A DNA stretch of 64,000 nt from Psychrobacter raelei (GTDB lineage Bacteria > Pseudomonadota > Gammaproteobacteria > Pseudomonadales > Moraxellaceae): NCBI RefSeq assembly GCF_022631235.3, contig NZ_CP093310.2, forward strand, positions 434,001 through 498,000. Direction: 5' to 3'. The first letter of the stretch is position 1; every line of letters starts with the position of its first letter. The notes under the pieces are model-generated. The model saw only the letters and a program-made list of their open reading frames with translations, was not told the DNA's origin and did no database searches. This document shows positions 17,861 through 27,051 of the stretch, in pieces. Made by a program: the position numbers and the translations under genes.

Positions 17861-18047
17861 ATGCCTGTTGGTTTTTCAGCAGCGCAGTCTTTCTCTTTTC
17901 TCTCCTCTCTCTTTTCTTTGTCTACCTAACCGTCTCCTTATTGAAAAAACAGCTGGGTGTATCGCCACTACCAGTTTGTGTAAAATACGCTACAATAGCG
18001 GCTTTGCTTCTTTTGTCACTTATAAATATCGGGTGGTCTGTACAACC

Positions 18048-18710
18048 ATGTCAAAACAACGTCGTTCTAACCTGTCTAAACCTCCCACAGCATCCTCTGA
18101 AAAGGGGTTACGTCCTACAGGCATTGAGGGAGTTAGCGTCTCAGGTGAGCCTGAAATCGCCAAAGCAGCCATTCGTGTTATTGCCATTGTCTATGATGGC
18201 ATGTTGATCTTGGCCTTGTTGTTTTTGGTGGGGACGGTATTGACGGTGCTTGGCACTATGATGACGATGGAGACGGGGGTGACCTCAGATCAGGCGCAGA
18301 CTTTGCCTGCGTGGTATCGCAATCTGGTGCTAACGCCAGCCTTTATTGTGACCTTAATTGGCTTTTATGGGCTATTTTGGCGTAGAGCAGGGCAGACGCT
18401 AGGCATGCAGACGTGGCGCTTAAAGACGGTCGATAGCCAAGGCCAACTGCTGACTTGGTCTAAAACGGTGAAGCGTATTTTAGCAGCCTGCGTAGTACCT
18501 GTGATATGCGGCATGATTGGCTATGCTTTTCATAATTCACGTTCAGCGATGCTGTTTAGTGCCTTTTTTGGTCTGATGTTTAATTACTTGTTTTGCCTGT
18601 TTAATCGAGGTGGGTTGGCGGTACATGACATGCTCTCTGGTACTGTGACCCTAAAAATGCCTAAAATCCATCACGAGGGCTTATTTAAATCGCTTAGAAA
18701 GAAAAAATAG
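18048..18710 (+). CDS. RDD family membrane protein
   Basis: The 220-residue product carries the RDD domain: R and D in the first helix (IRVIAIVYDGMLILALLFLVG, about residues 42-62) and the second D in the last conserved segment (GLAVHDMLSGTVTL). Four hydrophobic helices are visible, with a basic, hydrophilic N-terminus of about 40 residues. The TGMQTWRLK-like segment (LGMQTWRLKTVDSQG) is also typical. RDD proteins are poorly characterised; some act in cation or proton exchange. The ATG at 18048 is preferred over a much longer upstream frame that would run through the tRNA terminator. Confidence 0.85.
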   Translation: MSKQRRSNLSKPPTASSEKGLRPTGIEGVSVSGEPEIAKAAIRVIAIVYDGMLILALLFLVGTVLTVLGTMMTMETGVTSDQAQTLPAWYRNLVLTPAFIVTLIGFYGLFWRRAGQTLGMQTWRLKTVDSQGQLLTWSKTVKRILAACVVPVICGMIGYAFHNSRSAMLFSAFFGLMFNYLFCLFNRGGLAVHDMLSGTVTLKMPKIHHEGLFKSLRKKK

Positions 18711-18947
18711 CCTTTTGTTTATCCTGTTTTGGCCAAAATCACGCCAGGTTTTGGGTGGTGAATACGGCATAAATAAGAATGGCTTTCATTAGTCACACGC
18801 CCACACAAAACTTAGTCTAACTAAGACAGCAATTGGCACCTGTTATGTCTATAATAATTTGATAAGCCGCTGGTTATAATATAGGTTTTTAGGTTATAGC
18901 CAGCTGGGCTAATTTGAAGCATTTATGGATAAATTTTGGAGAGAGCG

Positions 18948-19427
18948 ATGAGTAACAGTAGTGGTGTGGACTTTGATCAAGATATTTTTGCTGCGTTAAT
19001 TGCTAAGCATGACATTCAGCGCGATCTGTGTGATCAATTAGAAAAACAAAGCGATAACGATAAGCGCAAAGCACTCTATCAAGAGCTGAAACTTGAGCTG
19101 CAAGCGCATGCGGCGGCTGAAGAGCGCCATCTGTATATTCCGGTAATGCAGCACGATGAAGGCCTAGATTTATCACGTCATGCCATCACCGAGCATCATG
19201 AGATGGACGAGATGATGGAAACGCTAGACGATGGTCGTATCAGTCAAGAGACTTGGGACACCACCTGTGCTGACTTAATTGAAAAAGTACGCCATCACCT
19301 AACTGAAGAAGAACAAAAATTCTTTAAACAAGCCCGCAAAATCTTGGATAGCGACTTGCAGCAGCGTCTGGGGGCATTGTATCAAGTAGAGCATGATGAA
19401 TTTGAAAAAATCCATGCCAATGATTAA
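18948..19427 (+). CDS. Hemerythrin domain-containing protein
   Basis: This 159-residue four-helix protein has the spaced His/Glu/Asp ligands of a hemerythrin HHE domain: H in AKHDIQR (about residue 22), HAAAEERHLYIPV (about 55-67), the ITEHHEMDEMM block (about 82-92) and KVRHHLTEEEQKFF (about 117-130). Such proteins bind a di-iron centre and are tied to oxygen or NO sensing, iron-sulfur repair or iron handling. The ATG at 18948 has GGAGAGAG just upstream; the longer frame starts at a TTG within that site. It is monocistronic with a terminator at 19451. The precise role is not known. Confidence 0.88.
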   Translation: MSNSSGVDFDQDIFAALIAKHDIQRDLCDQLEKQSDNDKRKALYQELKLELQAHAAAEERHLYIPVMQHDEGLDLSRHAITEHHEMDEMMETLDDGRISQETWDTTCADLIEKVRHHLTEEEQKFFKQARKILDSDLQQRLGALYQVEHDEFEKIHAND

Positions 19428-19729
19428 GCTTGTGTGCCCAAAGCAAGTTCAAAAACCCACTTTTTAGTGGGTTTTTTATGGTCAGTATACAAATAAATTG
19501 TAACGACCGGTCTAATCTGCTTTAAATTTAAAAAGATAACCGCCATAATAGCAGCCACTCCCGCTCATCTTTCTGCCCTTATACGGTTGCCATTAGCTAT
19601 TAAGCCTTAATAGTGATGGCTTTTGTGTTAACTATGAGCCATTATGGCGCTAAATTATCCAATTCATAAACCGATAGGTTTAGTGCAGTAAGACAGTGAA
19701 ACTTTATGAATAACTAAAAAGGAAGTCGC
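19428..19729. other. Spacer between the hemerythrin-like gene and the Old Yellow Enzyme gene
   Basis: About 300 bp containing the terminator at 19451-19477 and, near its end, an AAGGAAG ribosome site at about 19720. No further element is evident. Confidence 0.45.
19451..19477 (+). terminator. Intrinsic terminator of the hemerythrin-like gene
   Basis: The stem AAAAACCCAC / GTGGGTTTTTT encloses a short T-rich loop and runs into T. Confidence 0.88.
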
Positions 19730-20830
19730 ATGGCATACGCCCCGTTATTTAACCCCATTAAGATGGGCAACCAAACCTTTAAAAACCGTGTATTTATGGC
19801 GCCTTTGACCCGTCTGCGCTCTATTGAGCCCAGTGATATGCCCACCATATTAGCCGCTGAATACTACTCACAGCGTGCAGGCTCAGGTCTGATTATTACA
19901 GAGGCCACTCAAGTGTCGTTGCAGGCCAAAGGCTACGCAGGTGCACCAGGTCTGCATAACGAGGAGCAGGTAGCAGCATGGAAAGTCATTACCGATGCTG
20001 TACATGCCAAAGGCGGCAAAATTGTGGTGCAGCTGTGGCACACCGGCCTGGTATCACACAACAGCGTACAGCCTGATAATAAGGCGCCTATTTCAGCCTC
20101 TGATGTTGATGTTGGTGTCCGTACTACCTTACGTGATGACCAAGGTGCTCCTATCCGTGTTGAGGCCACAACGCCTCGTATGGCAAGCTTAGAGGAGATT
20201 AAACAAGTCGTCGCAGATTTCGCTCAAGCGACCCAATATGCCAAGCAAGCCGGCTTTGATGGTATAGAGATCCACGGTGCCCACGGTTATTTATTACATC
20301 AATTCTGGGCGGAGCATACCAACAAGCGTACAGACAACTATGGTGGTAGCCGTGAAAACCGCGCCCGCTTAATGCTTGAGGTTATCGATGCTTGTGTGGC
20401 TGCTTGGGACCAAGATCATGTGGGCATTCGCATCTCGCCACTGGGCAGCTTTAACAACGTTGATGTGGGTTATAACGAAGATGAGGCGATTTGGTTGGTT
20501 GAGCAAATCAACAGCCGTAACCTTATGTATCTGCATATGTCTGAGCCAGACTGGGCCGGTGGCACGCCTTACTCAGAAGCGTTTAGACAAAAACTACGGG
20601 CGGCTTTTAACAACCCTATCGTGGCCGCTGGTGGCTATAGCGCCCAAAAAGCGCAGGATTTAATTGAAGCGGGCTATATTGATGCGGTGGCCTTTGGTCG
20701 TGATTATATTGCCAACCCAGATTTAGCAGAGCGTCTCCAAAAAGATGCCGCGTTAAACGAGCAGCATCCTCAAACCTTCTATGGTGGTGGTCTACAAGGC
20801 TATATTGACTATCCATTTATGAGCCAATAA
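19730..20830 (+). CDS. Alkene reductase, Old Yellow Enzyme family (NemA-like)
   Basis: This FMN-binding TIM barrel reduces activated C=C bonds such as N-ethylmaleimide and enones, using NAD(P)H. Family segments: LFNPIKMGNQTFKNRVFMAPLTRLRS (N-terminus), ADEYYSQRAGSGLIITEAT-like ILAAEYYSQRAGSGLIITEAT, IVVQLWHTGLVSH, the substrate-binding IEIHGAHGYLLHQFW, the NYGGSRENRARLMLEV signature, and AFGRDYIANPDLAERL near the C-terminus. The substrate-activating pair reads H-x-x-H, as in PETN reductase, rather than H-x-x-N. Length 366 is typical. Monocistronic, with AAGGAAG before the ATG and a terminator at 20887. Confidence 0.93.
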   Translation: MAYAPLFNPIKMGNQTFKNRVFMAPLTRLRSIEPSDMPTILAAEYYSQRAGSGLIITEATQVSLQAKGYAGAPGLHNEEQVAAWKVITDAVHAKGGKIVVQLWHTGLVSHNSVQPDNKAPISASDVDVGVRTTLRDDQGAPIRVEATTPRMASLEEIKQVVADFAQATQYAKQAGFDGIEIHGAHGYLLHQFWAEHTNKRTDNYGGSRENRARLMLEVIDACVAAWDQDHVGIRISPLGSFNNVDVGYNEDEAIWLVEQINSRNLMYLHMSEPDWAGGTPYSEAFRQKLRAAFNNPIVAAGGYSAQKAQDLIEAGYIDAVAFGRDYIANPDLAERLQKDAALNEQHPQTFYGGGLQGYIDYPFMSQ

Positions 20831-20886
20831 GCGTGTCATAGACGCGCTCTTAATAGCGGTCTATATTAAATAGCAGCGCACATAAA

Positions 20887-20925
20887 AAATCCCCAGTCTA
20901 GGCTTATAGGCTGGGGATTTTTTTG
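20887..20925. terminator. Bidirectional terminator between the alkene reductase and coaX
   Basis: The arms AAATCCCCAG and CTGGGGATTT, with inner pairing CTA/TAG, are flanked by A and T runs. It can serve the plus-strand reductase gene and the convergent coaX. Confidence 0.87.
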
Positions 20926-20948
20926 GCTAAGTATTTGATTTTTGACGA

Positions 20949-21686
20949 TTAGTTTTGGCGGCTTGGCTCATCAAAATAACGCATTAACCCGTTTAGCAAT
21001 AGGCTTTCACGGATATGAATGGGGACGGTGAGGTGCTGAGCTAAAATAGGCGCATCTCCTCCTGTCAAGATAAACTCATAGTTGGGGCTGCGGCGTGCAA
21101 TCTCATTAATGGCACCAACAATGGACAACAAAATCCCGCGGTGCACAGCATCTGAGGTCGTGGTGCCCTCACTGATGCTATTAAAAGTGCCCTCAACAAT
21201 GCTAATTTGCTTGGTGCCAGAGAATAAAGCTTCACGTTGCAGATAAATACTGGGGAAAATATAGCCGCCCAAATGATGGGCATGATCGGTCAAATCTATG
21301 GTCAAAGCCGTACCGCAGCCTACGATACATTGGCGTTTTTTATTGTCTACCGCGCCCAAAATCTGCAACCAGCGGTCCACCCCCAATTGACTGGCATCAT
21401 AATCACTACTGAGCAGTGGGTGGCAGGCATCCACATGCACAAATTCAAAAGCAATATCGAGCGTAGACAGCGACTGAGCCACTTGCGCGTTCACCTCGTT
21501 ACCAAGTACCGAGGACACACCAATAAACTCAGGTGCCAAATTGGCAAAGCGGTCAGTTAGACCGATTAACAGCTCAGCGGGCGCCTGCAAATGTTGCTTG
21601 GCATCTGAGGTGATGATTTGTCCCACATCATCCGTGAGCCAGTATTTTAATCGGGTGTTTCCCAAGTCAAGCCATAGCTTTGCCAT
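20949..21686 (-). CDS. coaX: Type III pantothenate kinase
   Basis: CoaX phosphorylates pantothenate, the first step of coenzyme A synthesis, and needs a monovalent cation. The actin-like fold shows LDLGNTRLKYW at the N-terminus (phosphate 1 loop), a YDASQLGVDRWLQILGA segment (the GxDR signature), the phosphate 2 loop IVGCGTALTIDL and TGGDAPIL near the C-terminus. The ATG at 21686 has AAGGAT upstream and gives 245 residues; a longer in-frame ORF to 21776 adds an unsupported N-terminus. The gene is often next to birA, which is not seen here. Confidence 0.94.
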   Translation of the reverse strand: MAKLWLDLGNTRLKYWLTDDVGQIITSDAKQHLQAPAELLIGLTDRFANLAPEFIGVSSVLGNEVNAQVAQSLSTLDIAFEFVHVDACHPLLSSDYDASQLGVDRWLQILGAVDNKKRQCIVGCGTALTIDLTDHAHHLGGYIFPSIYLQREALFSGTKQISIVEGTFNSISEGTTTSDAVHRGILLSIVGAINEIARRSPNYEFILTGGDAPILAQHLTVPIHIRESLLLNGLMRYFDEPSRQN

Positions 21687-21846
21687 AATTGCATCCTTAC
21701 GGTTTTGTTCGCCTGACAGGGCATGTGTGGCCACAAAAAGTCCTGAAATAGCCCCCTTAAATAAACAAGGGAGCAATAAGAGACGAACAAGCTTTTAAAA
21801 AGAGGCCAATAATAGCAGTTTATGCTTAAATGAGGCAAAGCGAAGA

Positions 21847-21871
21847 CAAAAAAAGACGCCATAAGGCGCCT
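21847..21871 (-). terminator. Intrinsic terminator of rsfS
   Basis: On the minus strand AGGCGCC pairs with GGCGTCT (one G-T pair) around TTAT, followed by seven T. It lies 43 bases after the rsfS stop. Confidence 0.82.
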
Positions 21872-21913
21872 TTCATAACACAATAACGACTTGGGCGTCG
21901 CTGAATAGATGCT

Positions 21914-22318
21914 CTAGCGCTCGCTTAAATCACGCGCTACTAACTTCTTAAGCTCTTCTGGTGAAGACCATAGACCTTCTAAATCATAAAACTCACGTGC
22001 TTGGCGAGTCATGATATGTACGATAACACCGCCTAAATCTACTAAGGTCCAGTCGCTGTCTTTCTCACCTTCACGGCCTAGTGGCATAAAGCCTGATTTT
22101 TTTGCGGTGGCGCCCACTTCATCTGCCAAGGCGCTGACGTGGCGCTTCGAGGTGGCATCTGCGATAACCATATAATCGGTGACGTCAGTTAAATCGGCCA
22201 CATGCAGTACGGTGATGTTCTTAGCTTTTAGGTCATCTAAAGTTTCTTGAACCATGTTTAGACAAAACTGTAGTCTCTCGTCACTCATGGGGGTTCTTTG
22301 GGTTGCGTCTAATGTCAT
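21914..22318 (-). CDS. rsfS: Ribosome silencing factor RsfS
   Basis: RsfS (RsfA, Iojap family) binds ribosomal protein L14 on the large subunit and blocks subunit joining when nutrients are scarce. The 134-residue protein has the DUF143 pattern: DLKAKNITVLHVADLTDVTDYMVIADATSKRHVSALADEV, then REGEKDSDWTLVDLGGVIVHIMTRQAREFYDLEGLWS. The acidic, Trp-containing DSDWxLVDxGxVxVHxM segment is the hallmark. It follows nadD on the same strand after about 165 bases, the common nadD-rsfS arrangement. Confidence 0.95.
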   Translation of the reverse strand: MTLDATQRTPMSDERLQFCLNMVQETLDDLKAKNITVLHVADLTDVTDYMVIADATSKRHVSALADEVGATAKKSGFMPLGREGEKDSDWTLVDLGGVIVHIMTRQAREFYDLEGLWSSPEELKKLVARDLSER

Positions 22319-22483
22319 AGCTATCCTATAAATTATTTTGGGTTTTCTTATATCCGCTTGCTGCCAAAAGCGCTCGGCTAAAGCAGACTAGGCTAAAAGA
22401 AAGTTATACAAGCTTGGGTTGAAAATTTAGGTCATTAAGAGGGTATAAGGTTTGCACGTAGAGGTGTTGTAACAGCCATTAAC

Positions 22484-23299
22484 TCAGTAAGAATGATATA
22501 AATTATTTTTCATAATATACGAATAAACAGAGCGTGGCAAAGCAGATTTTGCAATATCAAAGCTGCCCTCAGTTATAGCTTGGCGTATGGCGCTACTAGA
22601 AATGGGGTCAACACGGTGCGAATCTATGTATATATGGCCCTTTGCGGCGTATTTCAAGTCCTCAATATGTTCAGTGAGCGCAGATTTTAGTTTATTTGGC
22701 AGTAAATTAGCAATGTGTTGGTGCGTTTGTAAGTGATCACGGGGGATTACCCACAGATGAGCAAACTCAATAAGCCGGTCGCCATCTCGCCATTGGGGCA
22801 GGCTTTGGACATTATCGGCGCCAATGACAAACACCAAGCTGGCCTCAGGATTGGCCTGACGCAATGCTCTGAGCGTATCAATGCTATAGGTGGGCGGGGT
22901 TTGCCAAATTTCGTGGTCACAGATTCCAAAGTCAGCGGGACTGATTGCCGCCTGCGCTTTAGCTGCAGTCATCTCATCAATAGCCAGCTGTAACATGGCC
23001 ATACGATGCTCAGGACGACTGCTGTTGTCTTTGAGCGGTGAGCGTGAGGTGGGCATAAAATAGGCACTCAGCTTTGAGGAGGGCTTGGCTGTGTGTAGAT
23101 GCTGATAAACATGGGCAAGCAGAGCCAAATGGCTGTTATGCACCGGATCAAATGAGCCGCCCAAATAAATTTGGATGGGCCGGGTGGCGCAAGCATGGCG
23201 CGGATAAGCATCCGTCTCTAAATGACGACAAGATGAAGGGCTAGAGGCTGGGGTTGTAGTTGTGGTTGTGTTTGTGGTTGCAAGAGTAGGGGCAGGCAT
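22484..23299 (-). CDS. nadD: Nicotinate-nucleotide adenylyltransferase
   Basis: NadD adenylates nicotinate mononucleotide in NAD synthesis. The nucleotidyltransferase signature is IYLGGSFDPVHNSHLALL, with the later RSPLKD, FVIGADNVQSLPQWR and ISSSAIRQAI (the SxT/SSxxR motif). The ATG at 23299 gives 271 residues; a GTG at 23356 would give 290. Either way the catalytic motif is preceded by about 43 or more residues with a Thr/Ala run (TTNTTTTTTP), which E. coli NadD (213) lacks. The low-complexity extension is encoded by a GTT/GTG-rich stretch on the plus strand near 23250-23280. rsfS follows. Confidence 0.93.
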   Translation of the reverse strand: MPAPTLATTNTTTTTTPASSPSSCRHLETDAYPRHACATRPIQIYLGGSFDPVHNSHLALLAHVYQHLHTAKPSSKLSAYFMPTSRSPLKDNSSRPEHRMAMLQLAIDEMTAAKAQAAISPADFGICDHEIWQTPPTYSIDTLRALRQANPEASLVFVIGADNVQSLPQWRDGDRLIEFAHLWVIPRDHLQTHQHIANLLPNKLKSALTEHIEDLKYAAKGHIYIDSHRVDPISSSAIRQAITEGSFDIAKSALPRSVYSYIMKNNLYHSY

Positions 23300-23380
23300 G
23301 ACATATCCAGTCGAAAATCTAGCGATAGTAAGACCAATTTGGCCATCAACAGACACAGTAGCTTATCACAGCGCCTCTAT

Positions 23381-23410
23381 GTTAAAGCAAAAAAGGTTAA
23401 AGCAAAAAAA
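23381..23410. repeat. 15-bp tandem duplication upstream of nadD
   Basis: GTTAAAGCAAAAAAG is followed directly by a second copy differing only in its last base. Confidence 0.85.
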
Positions 23411-23476
23411 TCCATAGGGTAAGATGGGGTGTCGCTTGTCTGCCAAACCGCTTGGCTAATATGTAATAGTATCAAT

Positions 23477-23507
23477 AAAAATAGCCGGCAAAGCGCCGGC
23501 TATTTTT
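23477..23507 (-). terminator. Intrinsic terminator of pta
   Basis: The arms AAAAATAGCCGGC and GCCGGCTATTTTT form a strong hairpin with a 5-base loop and a T run on the minus strand, 70 bases after the pta stop. Confidence 0.85.
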
Positions 23508-23576
23508 AGGCTATCAGGTTATCTCTCTGGCAGTTGCCATTAAAATGCCTGTAGCTATTAGCGATACCAACAGTGA

Positions 23577-25724
23577 TTAAATCTCAGAGCTGCTGGCTTG
23601 AATGGCGGTTAAGGCGATGGTGTACACGATATCATCAACCAAAGCGCCGCGTGATAAGTCGTTAACAGGCTTGTTTAAGCCCTGTAGCATCGGGCCGACG
23701 CTGACGACGTTGGCACTGCGCTGTACCGCTTTGTAAGTGGTGTTGCCGGTGTTTAAGTCAGGGAAGATAAACACGTTAGCTTGACCCGCTACAGGTGAGT
23801 CAGGCGCTTTTTGTTTGCCCACGCTAAGCACAGAGGCTGCATCATACTGTAGTGGGCCATCTACCATTAAATCAGGCGCACGTTCACGTACAATTTGAGT
23901 GGCTTGTTTGACTTTTTCTACATCGTCGCCGGTACCAGAGGCGCCGGTTGAGTAGCTAATCATCGCCACTTTGGGCTCAATACCAAAGGCTTTGGCAGAG
24001 GCGGCCGACTGAATGGCAATCTCTGCTAGCTGCTCAGCATTGGGGTCTGGGTTAATGGCACAGTCGCCATAGACCACCACTTGTTCAGGCAATAACATAA
24101 AGAAGATAGAGGAGACAAGAGAGTACTGAGGGGCTGTCTTAATTAACTGGAAAGCCGGACGTACGGTATTGGCAGTGGTATGAATAGCACCCGACACCAG
24201 ACCATCCACCTCATCCATATGCAGCATGGTGGTGCCCAATACCACGGTGTCTTTTAGCTGTTCAGCGGCCTGCTCTGGAGAGGCTTTGCCTTTACGGCGC
24301 TCAACAAAAGCGGCAACGTATTTGTCTAAATTGAGGGTGGCCGGATCGATGATTTCGATGTCTTTTGGCAGATCTACGCCGCGGTTTTTGGCCACTTGGG
24401 CAATCTCATCAGAGTTACCGATAAGCACACACTGGGCAATGCCGCGGCTTTGACAGATGGCGGCCGCTTCGATGGTGCGTGGCTCTTCGCCTTCAGGGAG
24501 CACCACACGCATTTTGGCTTGTTGTGCTTTTTTGACCACTTGATGACGAAACGCTGAGGGAGACAAGCGAGGCTTATAGTCGCGCTCAAAGTAAGACTTC
24601 AGCCAATTTAAATCTAAGTGCGCAGCCACGAAGCGGGTCACAGTCTCAGCACGCTCCACATCATCTCGTGGAATCTCATTACTGATGTTAAATAAGTTGG
24701 TCACTGTCTCTAAGCTATTGGTCGGTACGCTCATAATGGGCAAGCCGGTTTTTAGCGCAGGCTGACACAGCTCAAATACAGTATCGTTGGGGATGATACC
24801 ACCGGTTAATACGATACCGGCCATGGGGATACCGTTCATGGCAGCCATGGCTGTGGCCAATAACAAGTCATCACGGTCGCCTGGGGTCACAATCAAGGTG
24901 CCGCGGTTGAAGATTTCACCCACACGCGAGATGGTACGCGCCGCTAGGCTGGTTTTTAACACACGGCGCTGTTTTGCCTCACCTTGGTTAAGCCAAGTGG
25001 CATTTAACTGCTGGGCGATGTCCCATGTGCGCGGCACAGACAAGCTGTTGCTAAACGGTACCACACCAATGAGATGATATTTTTCGGTGGCAAAGTTTGG
25101 AGAGTACTTTTGCATCGCTTCGATAAATTCAGCATCCAGCTCAAGTGTGGCCTCACCTGGTGCGACTGGCTGCGTATCAAAGGTATTGGGTACGTTATTG
25201 GCACGCATTAAGATACTGCCCAAAGTACGCTCACCGGTTAAGCCGCCGAACGCACGCGCGTGTAAGTCTAATTTATCCGCCAATTGCTTGGGGTTTTCAA
25301 GGTCAGCCATGCTCACAAAAATAACCTTGGCATCAAGCGCAGTGGCCAACGCATAGTTGACTTGCGAGGCGTAATTGACTTCCTCTGTGGGCACCAAGCC
25401 TTCACAGACCACCACGCCGTAGCCGTCATCTAACTTATGAAAATTGGTAACCACATCTTCCATTAAGTCATCAACATTGCCCGCATTCATCATGCGCTCA
25501 ACACGCTCACGGGGGATAGACTCAGGCGGTGTTAAGCCAAAAGCTTTGTGCGCAAGCTCACTTGAGCTGTCTAAGGTGTGCTGTGAATCATACGAGTCAT
25601 CTTGCAAAAATGGCTTCATAAAGCCAGCTTTTATGCCCAAGTAATCGAACGCTTTAATCAGACCAAGACCTGCAGATGTAAGGCCAATACCACGACCGGT
25701 AGGGACCAGCAAAATAGTTTGCAT
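23577..25724 (-). CDS. pta: Phosphate acetyltransferase
   Basis: Pta interconverts acetyl-CoA and acetyl phosphate in the acetate overflow and uptake pathway. The 715-residue protein has the long proteobacterial layout: an N-terminal P-loop-like/DRTGG part (ILLVPTGRGIGLTSAGLGLIKAF; GTLIVTPGDRDDLLLATAMAAMNG) and the C-terminal catalytic PTA domain from about residue 390 (MRVVLPEGEEPRTIEAAAIC, DEVDGLVSGAIHTTANTVRPAFQ, DCAINPDPNAEQLAEIA, MISYSTGASGTG, DGPLQYDAA, FIFPDLNTGNTTYKAVQR). The ATG at 25724 follows AAGGAT; a TTG one codon before is in frame. ackA precedes it by 124 bases on the same strand. Confidence 0.97.
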   Translation of the reverse strand: MQTILLVPTGRGIGLTSAGLGLIKAFDYLGIKAGFMKPFLQDDSYDSQHTLDSSSELAHKAFGLTPPESIPRERVERMMNAGNVDDLMEDVVTNFHKLDDGYGVVVCEGLVPTEEVNYASQVNYALATALDAKVIFVSMADLENPKQLADKLDLHARAFGGLTGERTLGSILMRANNVPNTFDTQPVAPGEATLELDAEFIEAMQKYSPNFATEKYHLIGVVPFSNSLSVPRTWDIAQQLNATWLNQGEAKQRRVLKTSLAARTISRVGEIFNRGTLIVTPGDRDDLLLATAMAAMNGIPMAGIVLTGGIIPNDTVFELCQPALKTGLPIMSVPTNSLETVTNLFNISNEIPRDDVERAETVTRFVAAHLDLNWLKSYFERDYKPRLSPSAFRHQVVKKAQQAKMRVVLPEGEEPRTIEAAAICQSRGIAQCVLIGNSDEIAQVAKNRGVDLPKDIEIIDPATLNLDKYVAAFVERRKGKASPEQAAEQLKDTVVLGTTMLHMDEVDGLVSGAIHTTANTVRPAFQLIKTAPQYSLVSSIFFMLLPEQVVVYGDCAINPDPNAEQLAEIAIQSAASAKAFGIEPKVAMISYSTGASGTGDDVEKVKQATQIVRERAPDLMVDGPLQYDAASVLSVGKQKAPDSPVAGQANVFIFPDLNTGNTTYKAVQRSANVVSVGPMLQGLNKPVNDLSRGALVDDIVYTIALTAIQASSSEI

Positions 25725-25814
25725 CAATCAATCCTTAGTTATTTTTTAAATGAGTTATTTTTAAATGAGTTGTTTTCAAAAAGTGCATCAAGCCAAAAAT
25801 CAGCTTTGTGATAT

Positions 25815-25844
25815 AAACCTGCCCGCCCATCGCTAGGCAGGTTT
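25815..25844 (-). terminator. Hairpin between ackA and pta, possible attenuator
   Basis: A perfect 9-bp stem AAACCTGCC / GGCAGGTTT with a 12-base loop lies just after the ackA stop. The T run after it on the minus strand is short, so it may stabilise the ackA message or reduce read-through to pta rather than end transcription. Confidence 0.5.
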
Positions 25845-25848
25845 ATGC

Positions 25849-27051
25849 TTATAGTCCCAATACGGCTCGAGTCTCTTCAGCGATTTGATACTCTTCATCA
25901 GTTGGAATGACCCATAATTCATAGCGGCTGTCAGCGGTATGAAAACTGCCTTCTTCTCCGCCATATAACTCAGCATTTTTTTGTTGATCTATATCTAGAC
26001 CAAAATGACGCATCACATTTAAGATACCGGCACGGATGGTGGCTGAGTTCTCACCGATACCGCCTGAGAATACAATACCCGTCATATCAGGTAGGGCGCA
26101 AGACAATGACGCTAAATATTTACCAGCGCGGTAGCAGAACATCTCTACCGCTAATTTGGCGTCTTGTTGGTTGGGATGTGAGTCATCATTAGCGATGGAT
26201 TCAACAGTACGCATGTCGTTTGAGACACCAGAGATGCCAAGTAGCCCACTTTCTTTGTTCAAAATAGTGTCGATTTGCTCTAGGTTTAGCCCCAACGTGC
26301 GCTTGAGGTGAATGTGTAAGCTTGGGTCGACATCGCCGCAGCGGGTTCCCATCATTAACCCCTCAAGTGGGGTAAGACCCATGCTGGTGTCTAAGCTTTT
26401 GCCATCATAGACCGCTGTTTCCGAGCTGCCATTACCTAAGTGAGCGATCAGCCAGCCGTGTGGCCCTGATTGTGTGGTTAACTCGCTTGCACGGTGAGAC
26501 AGATAAGCGTGTGAAGTGCCATGGAAGCCATAACGACGAATGAAGTCTTTTTCATACATCTCTTTTGGAATGGCATAGCGGAAGGCTTTGGGCGGCATGG
26601 TTTGGTGGAAAGCGGTATCGAATACCACTACTTGGGGCAGCTCAGGATGGATGGCTTGAACCGCTTCAATACCAATGGCGTTGGCAGGGTTGTGTAGCGG
26701 TGCTAGAGCTTTTAGGCGTTTGACTTCTTCGATAACGTGCGGGGTAACTTTTTCGGCATGGCTAAACTCGCGTCCCCCATGCACCACACGGTGACCTACT
26801 GCGATAGGAGATTGGTCGCCCAACAAATCCATGATACGCACCAAAGCCGCTTGGTGGTTGGCACCTGGAATGGTCACCTCAGTTTTTTTACCTTCAAGGC
26901 ATTTGTGAACAATACGGGCATTATCTAACCCTAGGTTTTCGGCTAAGCCGGTGATTCTGTGCTGATTGTCTTCACTAATTAAAGCATATTTGATCGAAGA
27001 GGATCCGCAGTTAACGACTAACGTTGGGTTACTGATAATGGTATTGCTCAT
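25849..27051 (-). CDS. ackA: Acetate kinase
   Basis: AckA converts acetyl phosphate and ADP to acetate and ATP. The ASKHA-fold 400-residue protein has VVNCGSSSIKYALI at the N-terminus, GHRVVHGGREFS, VFDTAFHQTMPPKAFRYAIP, RRYGFHGTSHAYLSHRA, AHLGNGSS, DTSMGLTPLEGLMMGTRCGDVDP and VFSGGIGENSATIR. These cover the catalytic Asp/Arg and nucleotide-binding residues of the family. The length matches E. coli AckA (400). It is the first gene of ackA-pta, with ATG at 27051. Confidence 0.98.
   Translation of the reverse strand: MSNTIISNPTLVVNCGSSSIKYALISEDNQHRITGLAENLGLDNARIVHKCLEGKKTEVTIPGANHQAALVRIMDLLGDQSPIAVGHRVVHGGREFSHAEKVTPHVIEEVKRLKALAPLHNPANAIGIEAVQAIHPELPQVVVFDTAFHQTMPPKAFRYAIPKEMYEKDFIRRYGFHGTSHAYLSHRASELTTQSGPHGWLIAHLGNGSSETAVYDGKSLDTSMGLTPLEGLMMGTRCGDVDPSLHIHLKRTLGLNLEQIDTILNKESGLLGISGVSNDMRTVESIANDDSHPNQQDAKLAVEMFCYRAGKYLASLSCALPDMTGIVFSGGIGENSATIRAGILNVMRHFGLDIDQQKNAELYGGEEGSFHTADSRYELWVIPTDEEYQIAEETRAVLGL

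Noticed and set aside
21541..21883. Plus- and minus-strand frames overlapping the coaX start
   Set aside because: The conserved LDLGNT start and a ribosome site at 21686 explain the region; the other frames have no support.
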